DNA from: Rhabdophis nuchalis | Taxonomy: Eukaryota > Chordata > Lepidosauria > Squamata > Natricidae | NCBI GenBank assembly: GCA_039707465.1 | Contig: CM077648.1 | Span: 19,007,619 to 19,071,618, forward strand | Reading direction: 5' to 3' | Length of the DNA: 64,000 nucleotides | In this document: in pieces, positions 54,749-64,000 of the stretch | How the letters are laid out: the number at the start of each line of letters is the position of its first letter | Numbering within the stretch: the first letter of the stretch is position 1 | Position numbers and translations under genes: made by a program | Notes under the pieces: model-generated | The model's database searches: none | What the model saw: only the letters and a program-made list of their open reading frames with translations | What the model was told of the DNA's origin: nothing

Positions 54749-55823
54749 AGTTGTGTAATAGAATGTTTGTATTCCTGTGAGGCAAAGCAATAGCCTTGGA
54801 ATGTTTTCTCTGTGAAGCGTGAGTGGACGCTGAAGATTAGCACTGTAGAAAAGACACTTGAGACTCTGTATTTATCTTCTCCAAGCAACTCTGACTTCAA
54901 AAATGGGCTGGCTGAAGACAGATTTTTTTTTCCCCCATAATATTTATCCTCTGCCAACTTGAGACCTCATTCAGCCATCGCAATCAACTTATCAGGCCAA
55001 TTAACTAATTCAAAAGCTATCTGGAAAAGAGGCAATGAATTATTCATCATTGTTCTTTTAACATCAGCCTAAAATCATATCATAAAGTCATTCTCTCAGG
55101 GGAGAGGGGTTATGGGGAATGAGACAGGCCAATATTGTTGGATTAAAACACAATTTTCCCCTGTTACTTGGGGCATATTTCAAAGCACAATAGTCTTATA
55201 AAATTATTTAGCATTGCTTGCATTCTGGGGGTGCATTCATTCCCTTGCAATGCAAACATATATTCCCTTTATCTATATAATGCGTTTGAAGGAAATCTTG
55301 AAAGAAATCCTGTGTTACGTACGCCGTGATATTTCACTTCAAGAGCCAGAGCAGTATCAAAGCAGGATATGCTTGTATAGTGACAATCCAAGTTCAAAGA
55401 CAATCTCAGTCACCTACCTTTGATTGGGTGACCTTGGATAAATCTGTCAATCAATATAGCATCCCACACAAGTTGATGCTTGGAGAAAAGAGCAAAGATC
55501 TACATCACCAGCTGCTTTCAATTCAAGCAGCAAAAATTCCACAAGCGGATAGTTTTAGGAAACCTGAAATCAAACTACAACATAATTTCCTACCAGCAAT
55601 GCTGTTCTAGAGACTTGCACTGCTGTGATGCGTTTTGATTAGCATGCGGTGTCTCACCAGATCCAGACAGAATTGTTTCCTCCCAGAATGCTAAATAATT
55701 CCAACACAGCTGCAAGGAGAGATTTTTCCAGATTAACACTTTTAACAGAACATATGCACAGTTATTGGTGGGCCTGCTCGTTTTCCCAACAGGACAGTAT
55801 ATTAACTGGTTTTCCTCCCAAGG
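54749..55823. other. Unassigned sequence
   Basis: About 1.07 kb without a recognisable element. Frames at 55214-55610 have no motif I can name. Confidence 0.5.
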
Positions 55824-56165
55824 GTTACATAAGAACATAAGAATAGCCTTGCTGGAACAGGCCACAGCCCATCCAGTCCAGCATTCTGTCTCACACAGTG
55901 GCTCCCCATTTGCTTCAGGGTCTTCCCAAGCAGATGTCTTCACCTGCTTATGATTCCCTGCAAATGGCATTGAGAAATATCCTGCCTATCTCTCCATCCC
56001 GGAGGGTGTCCTTAGGCATCCATAATGATACCCTTGTTCTACATGAACTCATCTAATCCTTTCTTAAAGGTGTTGAGGCTGACAGCTGTCACCACTTCTT
56101 CTGGCAGGGAGTTCCATAGACCAGTGATCCTCTGGGTGAAAAAGTGCTTCCTCTTATTTGTTTGA
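55824..56165 (-). mobile_element. CR1 LINE 3' end, older subfamily
   Basis: TTACATAAGAACATAAGAAT and CATCCAGTCCAGCATTCTGT are the reverse of the classic amniote CR1 3' end, distinct from the AATAG-tailed copies. TGGGTGAAAAAGTGCTTCCT is the reverse of the ORF2 C-terminal KxFxP-type region. Confidence 0.75.
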
Positions 56166-56418
56166 GGTTGTTGCCTATCACATGTTGGATTCCTTTTTCG
56201 ACAACATGGGCTATGTTAAATGCACATTTTTATTTATTTATTATTTAGTTAGTTAGTTAGTTTGTCAAATATGTACAAGATAACAGGTATAAGTATAAAC
56301 ATGGACATGAACAAGGGAAATGAGTACAAATAAGTGCGGAGCGTACGACAGGTATGGTAGGCACATTGGTGCTCTTATGCATGCCCCCTTTACGGACCGT
56401 TGAGGAATGGGGTAAGGT

Positions 56419-56884
56419 CAGTGGTGGGTTTCAAATTGTTTTAGATCCTCTTCTGTATGTGTGGCCTGCTTTGTGGAAATGGCTTGCCGGCCATGTGACC
56501 AGGTGAGAGTGGCTTGGGAGTCGTGTGACTGGGTAGGCGTGGCCAACTTGTAAAATGTGGGGAAACTCACTTAACAATGCTCTTGCTTAGCAACCAAAAT
56601 ATTGGCTCAGAAACTCTGGCATTTGAAGCACGCAAGTCTTAAAGCTGTCAAGTTACAAGACCCTTGCACCCCTAACCCTTTAGGGGGGAAAAACCCCAGG
56701 GGTGTTCAAACTTGACAGCTTTAAGACTTTTGGACTTCAACTCCCAGAATGCCTCCTCTTGCTCTTCATCTTGATGATGTGCAGATGGGTGGGGGGAGGG
56801 AGCTGGAACAGGTTCTAAACGGCACTGTAGATTTGTGGAACCTCTTCTATAGAAGAGGTTAGAACTGGCAGGAACCCACCCCTG
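56419..56884. mobile_element. hAT-type MITE inside the LINE
   Basis: 466 bp, CAGTGGTGGGTTTCAAATTG to TGGCAGGAACCCACCCCTG. Flanks GGTAAGGT (56411-56418) and GGTGAGGC (56885-56892) match at six of eight bases, and copy 1 of the LINE shows GGTGAGGT at the uninterrupted site. It is the single-unit relative of 34568-35236 in reverse. Confidence 0.88.
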
Positions 56885-57465
56885 GGTGAGGCCCATAGTA
56901 GACAGTTTAAGATTGAAGCTGTGAGGGTTAGAGGATGTAACAATGGAGTCAGGTAGAGCATTCCAGGCATTGACCACTCTGTTGCTGAAATCATATTTTC
57001 TGCAAATTAGTTTGGAGTGGTTTACTTTGAGTTTGTATCTATTGTTTGCCCGTGTATTATTGTGGTTGAAGCTGAAGTAGGCTTTGACAGGTAGGACATT
57101 GAAGCAGACAATCTTGTGTACTATGCTTAAGTCATACCGTAGGCAGCATAGTTCCAGGTTTTCCAAGCCCAAAATTTTGAGCTGGGTGGCATAAGAGATT
57201 CTATTGTGAGCAGAAGAATGGAGTCCTCTACTCGTGAAATACCTCTGGACCCGCTCAATTGTATTAATATCCGATATACAGTGCGGATTCCAGGCAGATG
57301 AGCTGTATTCGAGAATCGGTCTGGGAAAGGTTTTGTATGCTCTGGTTAGCAGTACAGTATTACCGGAGAAGAAGCTTTGCAAAATTAGGTTAACAACTCT
57401 TAATGCCTTTTTGGCAATGCTGTGAGCTCTGGGGCTCAGATCGTTTGAGATGAGTACTCCTAGAT

Positions 57466-58181
57466 CCATGATGGCAAACCTATGGCACCCGTGCCACAGG
57501 TGGCATGCGGAGACATTTGTCAGGGCACGTGATTCAATGCCCTGTCAGCTGGAAAGCACGCATGTGCGTGCTGGCCAGCTGAACTCACCCTTTTTTGCAT
57601 GCTCTTTTCACCTTCCCCAGACTCCAGAGGCTTTATAGGAGCCTGGGGAGGGTGAAAAGAGCCTCCCCCCCCCGGAGGCCCTCTGGAGGCTTCATGAATT
57701 TCCCTGAAGCCTCCGAGCACACTAATGATGCACCGCCGAAACCAGAAGTGATGTCCGATTTGCTTGGAGTGTCATTTTGAGTGCTCCTGAGGCTTAAGGG
57801 AAGCCTCCTTAAGGTCGCTGAAGCCTCCGGACCACTCAAAATGACACTCCAAGCAAATCGGACATCACTTCCAGTTTCGGTAGTGCGTCATTTTTAGTGC
57901 TCCGGAGGCTTCAGGGAAGCCTCCTGAAGGTTGCTGAACCCTCCGGAGGGCCTCCAGGGGGACGGGGGAGGCTGTTTTCACCCTCCCCAGGCTCCTATAA
58001 AGCCTCTGGAGCCAGGGAAGAGCGAAAAGAGCATGCAAAAAATGGGTGGTTGCGTCTGTAGTGCGTGCATGTGCACTGGGAGGTCGTGCATTGCATTATG
58101 GGTGCGGCACACCTGTGCATGACCCCCCCCTGCACTCCCCCCACTTATGGCACGCGAGCCCAAAAAGGTTTGCCATCACTG
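57466..58181. mobile_element. hAT-type element, GATGGCGAACCT family, inside the LINE
   Basis: 716 bp, CCATGATGGCAAACCTATGG to AAAAAGGTTTGCCATCACTG, with duplications TCCTAGAT (57458-57465) and TCTTAGAT (58182-58189). The interior contains a large internal inverted arrangement: GTCCGATTTGCTTGGAGTGT near 57750 mirrors ACACTCCAAGCAAATCGGAC near 57845. Confidence 0.88.
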
Positions 58182-58285
58182 TCTTAGATCCTTAATGGAG
58201 TGAGAGTCGTCTACGAAGTCATATCCGCCTAGATTTTATTTGGTGACATTGTATACATGCACCCACCTACACAGAATGTTTAGAC

Positions 58286-58420
58286 CAGGGGTGGGCAATC
58301 GTTGCAACTTTAAATCTGAAGGACTTCAGCTTCCAGACTTCTCCAGCCAGCTTTGCTGGCTGGAGAATTCTGGGAGCTGAAGCCCTTCAGACTTAAAGTA
58401 GCAACGTTTGCCCACCCCTG
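58286..58420. mobile_element. Foldback hAT-type MITE, 135 bp
   Basis: CAGGGGTGGGCAATCGTTGC to TTGCCCACCCCTG mirror, apex CCAGCCAGCTTTGCTGGCTGG, with exact duplications GTTTAGAC (58278-58285 and 58421-58428). Its terminus reads GGGGTGGGCAA where sister copies read GGGGTCTCCAA, on both ends. Confidence 0.93.
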
Positions 58421-58428
58421 GTTTAGAC

Positions 58429-59431
58429 TGTGTAACCTTCACCCAATTTTAAGAGCCCTTTTAAGTGTGTGACATAAAGCATTCTGCAGACAGTAAGGAA
58501 GAAACAGAAGAAAATAATGGATGGCCCATCTTTTAGCCAGCAGTCCCTGAAGAACTTCAGATGAAGCTAGATATCCCACGGGATACAATGCAGCAACATT
58601 TTAAGTCCATATGAAAACCAAAGGGTAACTACAGCAATGTTTTATTTTATGCATAAATAGCACTTGCGGTAGATCTGAAGGTATCCTATTGTGGTCGAAA
58701 TCCACTTGCCATCAGTGTAGCTCACCCTACAGCTGAAATGAAGTTGGAGCTAACCTTGCATGGCATGACAAAATCACGAAACCGTCATATAGGTCATGTT
58801 TAGTGCAGATAAACCTATTCAGAAGGGAGTGGAAAATACGAGCTAAATAATGTATTTCTCTCCTGGATTCTTTATGGCAGGCTCAAAGCAATGGGAAGGG
58901 GGAGAGAATAGCTCAGCTACAGCAGCCCAGCCAAAGCCTGTTCTGCAAATACTCTAGTCTCTAAATTATGCATCTCCATTCTTACCATGCCTTTAGACAT
59001 GAAGCATTCCTGTAATGAAAAATAGGAAATTAGTGCTAAACGCAAAGAAGTATGTCTGCTGGCTTTAAGAGCAAGAACAGACAGCTCCGGTGCCTGTGAG
59101 GGTGCTGTAAAAAGTCCATTATCGATGCCAAAAAAAGGAACAGTCGCACTTATTGGATTGCTTTTTAAATAGCCAGTGAGCCTTGTCAAGTTGGCTGGCA
59201 TCATTGCTATTGACAACTCAGCACCATCTTGTCAATGCACAGAACTTGTTTTATGATAAAAGTACAGTATAACAAAGAAAAGGCCAAGGTTGAAACTCAG
59301 GTTAGAGCAAAATAGATCGCTGTTTCCTCCCTTGTCGACATTTTCCTGGTGAAAGCTGCCTTTTAAATCCTGTAAGTTCAGGCTATTGAATGTTGAATCA
59401 AGTTTGGTCCAAATGTTTACCTCTCCTTCAT
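58429..59431. other. Unassigned sequence, candidate conserved non-coding DNA
   Basis: About 1 kb of ordinary composition with no repeat match. The 99-codon minus frame at 58917-59216 shows no known motif. Confidence 0.5.
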
Positions 59432-59677
<246 letters not shown>

Positions 59678-60127
59678 TTTAATACTTATAAACCGCTCCC
59701 TCTCCCCATGGGGACTCAGGGCGGTGCACAGGCAGAGTAAAAACAGTAAAAAATATACAAACAGTTCTAAAACCAAATTAAACTTAACCTGTGCTAAAAT
59801 TCCCATAAAACTAACTATGCTAAAACTACCCAATAAAACCCCAGGACAGGGAGACTATCCCAGGCCGGCCAGACAGAAAAAGTGAGTTTTTAATTTAAGA
59901 CGGAAGGAGCGGAGGTCCGTGGTCGTTCTAATATCGGGGGGCAAGGTCGTTCCAGAGGGCCGGGCCCGCCACAGAGAGAGCGCTTCCCCTGGGCGTCGCC
60001 CGCTGACAAAGTCTAGTGGACGGCACCCGGAGAAGTCCCTCTCTGTGGGAGCGAATCGGCCGTGAGGATGTATGAGGCAGGATCCGATCCCGCAGATAGC
60101 TAGGTCCCGAGCCATGGAGCGCCATAT
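59678..60127 (-). mobile_element. L2-type LINE 3' end, reverse
   Basis: The minus strand reads ALHGSGPSYLRDRILPHTSS, IRSHREGLLRVPSTRLCQ, SALSVAGPALWNDLAPRY, with a one-base shift joining the two overlapping frames (60140-59928 and 60115-59855). It is homologous to 42911-43288. The 3' UTR ends GCACCGCCCTGAGTCCCCAT then AAT-type repeats. Confidence 0.82.
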
Positions 60128-60139
60128 ATATATATGGCA

Positions 60140-60262
60140 ATTACAACTGCCTCACATGTAATACTACCCAGGTTCAAATCCCAATAAGGGTGTGGCTAGC
60201 TGATGAAAGCTAAATATCTTGAAATAGATCTATACTAGTCTCCCTTTATTTATCAGCACAAA
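60140..60262 (+). mobile_element. tRNA-derived SINE, left arm of an inverted pair
   Basis: ACCCAGGTTCAAATCCCAAT is a B box, followed by GTGTGGCTAGCTGATGAAAG and ATAGATCTATACTAGTCTCC to a TTTATTTATCAGCA end. The reverse copy is at 60436-60590. Confidence 0.7.
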
Positions 60263-60435
60263 ATATAACATACATATATGTACGTATATATGTATGTATG
60301 TATTGTGTCACAACATCTGGTATGCCCAAATATGGGAGGGAGCACACTGCTTCCCTTTTCTGTCTTTCGGCTCATCCTAGGAGCCATCCAGGCAGAAACT
60401 GTTTCTTTATGTTGCCTTTTGTTACATTTGTGTTG

Positions 60436-60590
60436 CATTTGTGCTGATAAATAAATAAGGGAGACTAGTATAGATCTATTTCAAGATATTTAGCTCTCAT
60501 CAGCTAGCCATACCCTTACTGGGATTTGAACCTGGGAAGTATTACACGTGAGACAGTTGCAATTGCCACTAGGCCACAGGTTCTCTTCCT
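60436..60590 (-). mobile_element. tRNA-derived SINE, right arm of the inverted pair
   Basis: The reverse complement reads GAACCTGTGGCCTAGTGGCA (A box region), TTCCCAGGTTCAAATCCCAG and TATGGCTAGCTGATGAGAGC, ending in TTATTTATCAGCA. It mirrors 60140-60262 across about 175 bp. Confidence 0.7.
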
Positions 60591-61052
60591 GATCAGCTGA
60601 GCCAGGGGAACAAGTATATATTGTGTCACAGACAGACAGACAGACAGACAGACAGATAGATTTCTTTTTTTCTCCTGTTCAGTTGTGTTCAATTATCAGA
60701 GATTGGACAAATCCCTGCAGTTTTCTTGGCAGGTTTATTAATAAGTAGTTTACCATTGTCTCCATCCTAGGGCTGAGTGAAGGTGGCTGGCTCAAGGTCA
60801 ACCAATTGGCTCTGTGTCTAAGGATGCACGCACACACACTGTGTGTCTAAGGATGCACGCACACACACACACACGCACACACATACACACTATATATATG
60901 TGTGTGTGTCTGCCAAAGATGGTCTCTGGGATGAGCAGAGAAGGATGACAGTTTGTCTCCTCCCTTAAAGGGGCCTCAACAGGAGTTGTAAACAGGAGTT
61001 GTAAAACATTGTCTCATTTAAGAGTCCTGTAAAGGCTGATGTAATCAGGGGA
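60591..61052. repeat. Microsatellite cluster (CAGA, CA) and repeat module
   Basis: CAGA units at 60627-60661 and CA units at 60826-60890. A module reading GATGGTCTCTGGGATGAGCA and GTTTGTCTCCTCCCTTAAAG at 60917-60970 recurs at 61291-61350. TGTGTCTAAGGATGCACGCA is duplicated at 60812 and 60841. Confidence 0.75.
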
Positions 61053-61185
61053 AGCCGGATAGCTCAAGGCATAGAAAGGCTTGCCTGATATGCTGGAGAG
61101 AAGGAGTATGGCCAGCTGAAGAAGGCTAATAAGCCTGAAATGGATCCATCCTGGTCTCTTATTTATTAATCAGCCCTTAAAATCC
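61053..61185 (+). mobile_element. tRNA-derived SINE, related subfamily
   Basis: GAAGCCGGATAGCTCAAGGC resembles an A box region. GCCAGCTGAAGAAGGCTAAT, CCTGAAATGGATCCATCCTG and TCTTATTTATTAATCAGCCC parallel the 60140 and 60436 copies. The B box has decayed. Confidence 0.6.
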
Positions 61186-61388
61186 TAACATATATATATA
61201 AACCAAAATCTACATATATATATACATATATATACATACTAACACACATATCTAAAATATTATACAACGTAATTCTTGGCTTGCTGTTTGGATGGTCTCT
61301 AGCGATGAGCCGATGAGCAGTAAGGGAAACAGTATGTCTCCTCCCTTTAATTGGGGCCTAATAATAACAGGTTGTTGTGAAACAATTA

Positions 61389-61470
<82 letters not shown>

Positions 61471-61496
61471 ACGTGTTATGTATGCATGCCCAAGTA
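61186..61496. repeat. (TA)n(GT)n arrays with repeat module
   Basis: TATATACA-type runs at 61190-61250, the GATGGTCTCTAGCGATGAGC module at 61291, about 24 TA units at 61389-61435 and GT units to about 61464 with GCGCGC inside. Confidence 0.85.
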
Positions 61497-61790
61497 TTTT
61501 TTTATAGGGGAGAAACAGACCGAATATAATTTCTAATGTTGGATTTTCCCACTTACCAGAGGGAGCCCCCTTGTGGAGTACTGGGAAGCCATTACCATAG
61601 TAACTCCACTGTGCTGTACAGTAGAATCCATTTTAAGACACAAGAGTCTGTATCTTAACAGAAGAAACACCCCAAGGGGTATTGGGGGTGTCTTATCCCC
61701 ACAGTATTTTTCTTTCCAGAAAGTAAGTCATCTATGTACCAAATTTGGTTGAAATTGCTCGAGGCGTTCCAGAGTTATGCTGGAACACAC
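61497..61790 (+). mobile_element. Unclassified interspersed repeat (copy 2)
   Basis: Shares ATTTCTAATGTTGGATTTTC, CTTACCAGAGGGAGCCCCCT, GTATCTTAACAGAAGAAACA and CCCCACAGTATTTTTC with the reverse of 9835-10165. It continues with AATTTGGTTGAAATTGCTCG and TTCCAGAGTTATGCTGGAAC into a CA-rich tail, suggesting a retroelement 3' end. Confidence 0.6.
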
Positions 61791-62515
61791 ACAAACACAT
61801 ACACACACACAAACACATAGCCATTTTTATATATACATACACACATACACATATATACATGTGTGTGTGTGTGTGTGTTAAAAACATATTGTTTAAAAAA
61901 ATATCATATATGTGATAGTGTGATAAAATAGAATTTAGTCACTGGATTGCAGCAAGAAAGAGGACTTGTGTTCTGTACCAAAGAATGCTGCTCTACTTGA
62001 AGATGCCACATTGTTTTTCAATCATTAACTGAATGAATGAATGGAAATATCGCAATCAATGCACATAGTTTTTTTTTTTAATATGGTCCACTTCTGTTTT
62101 AATGTAATCAATATATAACTGAGCATTTCCCAGAAGCTCATTCAGAGTAGTCAGTTATGATGGATGCTTAGAACTGAATGTAATTCAGTAAGATCTGAAT
62201 AGCCTTGGTTTCCATCATGACACACAAGCTAATAGGATAGAAAATACAAATTATATGAAATGGCATAATGCATAGTGCATGTTTACTTCAAAATAAATTT
62301 CATGGACTCCAATGGAATAAACCTCTCCAAAGCAATGGTTTAACTGAATACAGATGTTGTACGATGCAATTCGCATATTGTATATGCATTTTCTTATATT
62401 GGTATGCACTGTTTTTTCATATATTTTCCTTCATTACAAACAATAGGTTTCTTAATGGAGGTGAACAGGTTCCCTCCGGTTCAAATTAGTCAAGAGAAAT
62501 GTATTGAGGACTAAC
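61791..62515. other. CA/GT-rich then unassigned sequence
   Basis: CA-type runs to about 61880, then AT-rich sequence without a recognisable feature. Confidence 0.5.
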
Positions 62516-62900
62516 AGAATAAAAGAGTTAGAAGGGACCAGTAGTGAAATTCAAAAAAAATTTGCTACCAATTCTGTGGGTGTGTCTTGGTGGTGCGTGG
62601 CAGGCGAAGGATACTGCAAAATCCCCATTCCCACCCCACTCTGGGGCCAGCCAGAGGTAGTATTTGCTGGTTTTCCAAACTACTCAAAATGTCCACTACC
62701 GGTTCTCTAGAACCTGTCAGAACCTGCTGAATTTCACCCCTGGAAGAGACCTTGGAGGTCTTCTAGTCCAACCCCCTGCTTAGGCAGGAAACCCTATACC
62801 ACTTCAACAAATGGTTATCCAACATCTTCTTAAAGATTTCCAGTCTTGGAGCATTCTCAACTTTGGAAGCAATTTGTTCCACTGATTAATTGTTCTAACA
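62516..62900 (-). mobile_element. CR1 LINE 3' end, reverse, interrupted by a MITE
   Basis: ACAGAATAAAAGAGTTAGAA, then after the MITE CCTTGGAGGTCTTCTAGTCC and CAACCCCCTGCTTAGGCAGG, through TTCCACTGATTAATTGTTCT. It ends where L2-type coding sequence begins. Confidence 0.85.
62539..62742. mobile_element. hAT-type MITE nested in CR1
   Basis: 204 bp, CAGTAGTGAAATTCAAAAAA to GCTGAATTTCACCCCTG, with duplications GAAGGGAC (62531-62538) and GAAGAGAC (62743-62750). Contains ACTACCGGTTCTCTAGAACC. Same subfamily as 15956-16227, reversed. Confidence 0.87.
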
Positions 62901-64000
62901 ATTAATTAAGAGACGCCTAGAGAGCAGATGGAGATCTTCTCACTCCGAAGCCAACCGAACACTAGTGAGAGACCATATTAGGACTTACTTAGTGGCGATA
63001 AGGGTGGCCAAACGCGAGTATTGTGCCACCCTCATTGCATCCGCAGATAACCGCCCTGCCGCCCTGTTTGGGGTGACCCGCTCCCTCCTTCATCAGAGGC
63101 CGCGGGAAGCCCCTTTGCAGGGTCGTGCAGAGGAATTTGCGATTTATCTGCAGGAGAAAATCACTCAGATTCGGAATGAGCTACCCTCCATCGACAGTGG
63201 TCCAGTCGAGTGGTCCAAGGCTGTTCTTGAGACACCATCTTGGGAGGAGTTTGACTTTGTTACTATCGAGGATATGGACAAGTTGTCAAAGAGACTTAGG
63301 GCTACCACATGTTTATTGGACCCGTGTCCCTCCTGGCTTGTACTGGCATCCTGGGAGACGACACGAGGCTGGCTCCAGGGCATTGTCAACGCATCTTTGA
63401 GTGAGGGGTCCTTGCCTGCCGTCTTGAAAGAGGCGGTAGTAAGGCCCCTCCTCAAGAAGCCGTCCCTGGATCCAGCATTATTAGAGAACTATCATCCCGT
63501 CTCCAACCTTCACTTTTTAGTGAAGGTTGTAGAGAGTGTGGTGGCTCAACAGTTTCCGCGACACTTGGAGGAAGTTGATTATCTAGACCCGCGCCACTCC
63601 GGCTTCCGACCCGGTCACAGCATCGAGACGGCATTGGTCGCATTGGTTGATGATCTCTGGAGGGCGCGGGATAGAGGATATTCCTCTATCCTAGTCCTAT
63701 TAGACCTCTCAGCGGCTTTTGATACCATTGACCATGGTATCCTATTGCGCCGACTGGGGGGGTTGGGGCTGGGAGGCACCGTTCTGCGGTGGTTCTCGTC
63801 CTACCTCTCTGGTCGGTCGCCATATGTGTTGGCAGGGGGGCAGAGGTCGGCCTCGAGGCCCCTCGTATGTGGGGTTCCTCAGGGGTCGGTCCTCTCGCCC
63901 CTGCTATTCAACACATATATGAAGCCGCTGGGCAAGATCATCCGTGGTTTTGGGGTGGGATATCATCTGTACGCTGATGATACTCAGCTGTACATATCCA
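62899..64000 (+). CDS. L2-type LINE ORF2, linker and reverse transcriptase, open to window end
   Basis: A frame with no stop for 367 codons from 62899 to the window edge. This is non-LTR retrotransposon coding sequence: reverse transcriptase that would copy LINE RNA at a nicked target. Visible motifs by residue from 62899: NYHPVSNL (about 197), SGFRPGHS (234), LLDLSAAFDTIDH with the first catalytic Asp (269), CGVPQGSVLSPLLFN (324) and YADDTQLY (358-361), the catalytic box. The upstream part (RRLESRWRSS, NRPAALFGVTRSLL) is the usual linker after the endonuclease, but no endonuclease is present. The junction with a CR1 tail at about 62900 shows 5' truncation, and no start codon applies. GC content is higher than in the surroundings. 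The missing 3' part should resemble 42911-43288. Confidence 0.88.

Larger units (their letters stand above)
56228..58260 (-). mobile_element. LINE 3' end, Rex1/CR1-like (copy 2), carrying two MITEs
   Basis: With the inserts removed, the minus strand reads YDFVDDSHSIKDLGVLISND, then RPILEYSSSAWNPHCISDIN, TIERVQRYFTSRGL, QLKILGLENLELCCLRYDLS and FSNRVVNAWNALPDSIVTSS. The DLGVLIS / ERVQR order is the C-terminal part of Jockey/CR1-group LINE proteins. The frame 57469-56672 is open across 200 codons before running into the MITE at 56884. The tail is a TAGT/TTTA run near 56230-56262. Copy 1 at 32722-33235 gives the uninterrupted sequence. Confidence 0.78.

Overview
This is eukaryotic, non-coding DNA from a squamate reptile, most likely a snake. 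The evidence is the repeat content. There are tRNA-derived SINEs ending in ACCTTT-type tails with long target duplications (Sauria-SINE type, Bov-B-like tail). Many CR1 LINE 3' ends run into AATAG, AATAC or AGGAT pentanucleotide arrays, a known snake genome trait. L2-type and L1-type LINE remnants, solo LTRs, a SPIN element and very many short hAT-type elements are also present. I see no convincing host exon, no functional tRNA or rRNA gene and no bacterial-type feature. The window reads as intergenic or deep intronic sequence.

Layout. 0-5 kb: a MITE, a tetranucleotide array, an RTE-like LINE remnant, a Ty3/Gypsy pol fragment, two SINEs and a Tip100-like element. 5-8 kb: an L1-type 3' end, a CR1 tail and a solo LTR nested in a Tip100-like element. 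8-19 kb: microsatellite plus SINE, a mariner-type MITE, an inverted retroelement with a MITE inside it, a Sauria SINE carrying a MITE, and a second copy of the solo LTR. 18.9-19.3 kb: two different MITEs side by side at the same 8-bp target. 20-28 kb: a dense MITE field, one element inside another at 25.6-26.0 kb, and a third solo LTR. 28-38 kb: CR1, L1 and Rex1/CR1-like remnants, a doubly nested hAT locus at 34.4-35.5 kb, Sauria SINEs and a SPIN copy. 39.4-40.2 kb: a broken reading frame of unknown origin. 40-49 kb: hAT elements, an L2 tail, and two CR1 copies in opposite orientation forming a long inverted repeat. 50-58 kb: more MITEs, the most complete CR1 C-terminus, and a LINE carrying two MITEs. 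59-62 kb: large microsatellites and tRNA-derived repeats. 62.9-64 kb: the start of an open L2-type reverse transcriptase frame running off the window.

The parts do not form a pathway. LINEs supply the machinery that would move the SINEs, and absent autonomous transposases would have moved the MITEs. Many insertion boundaries can be fixed to the base from intact target-site duplications (TSDs), so this window gives a readable order of nested transposition. Family names are from recognition of motifs without a database search and should be read as such.
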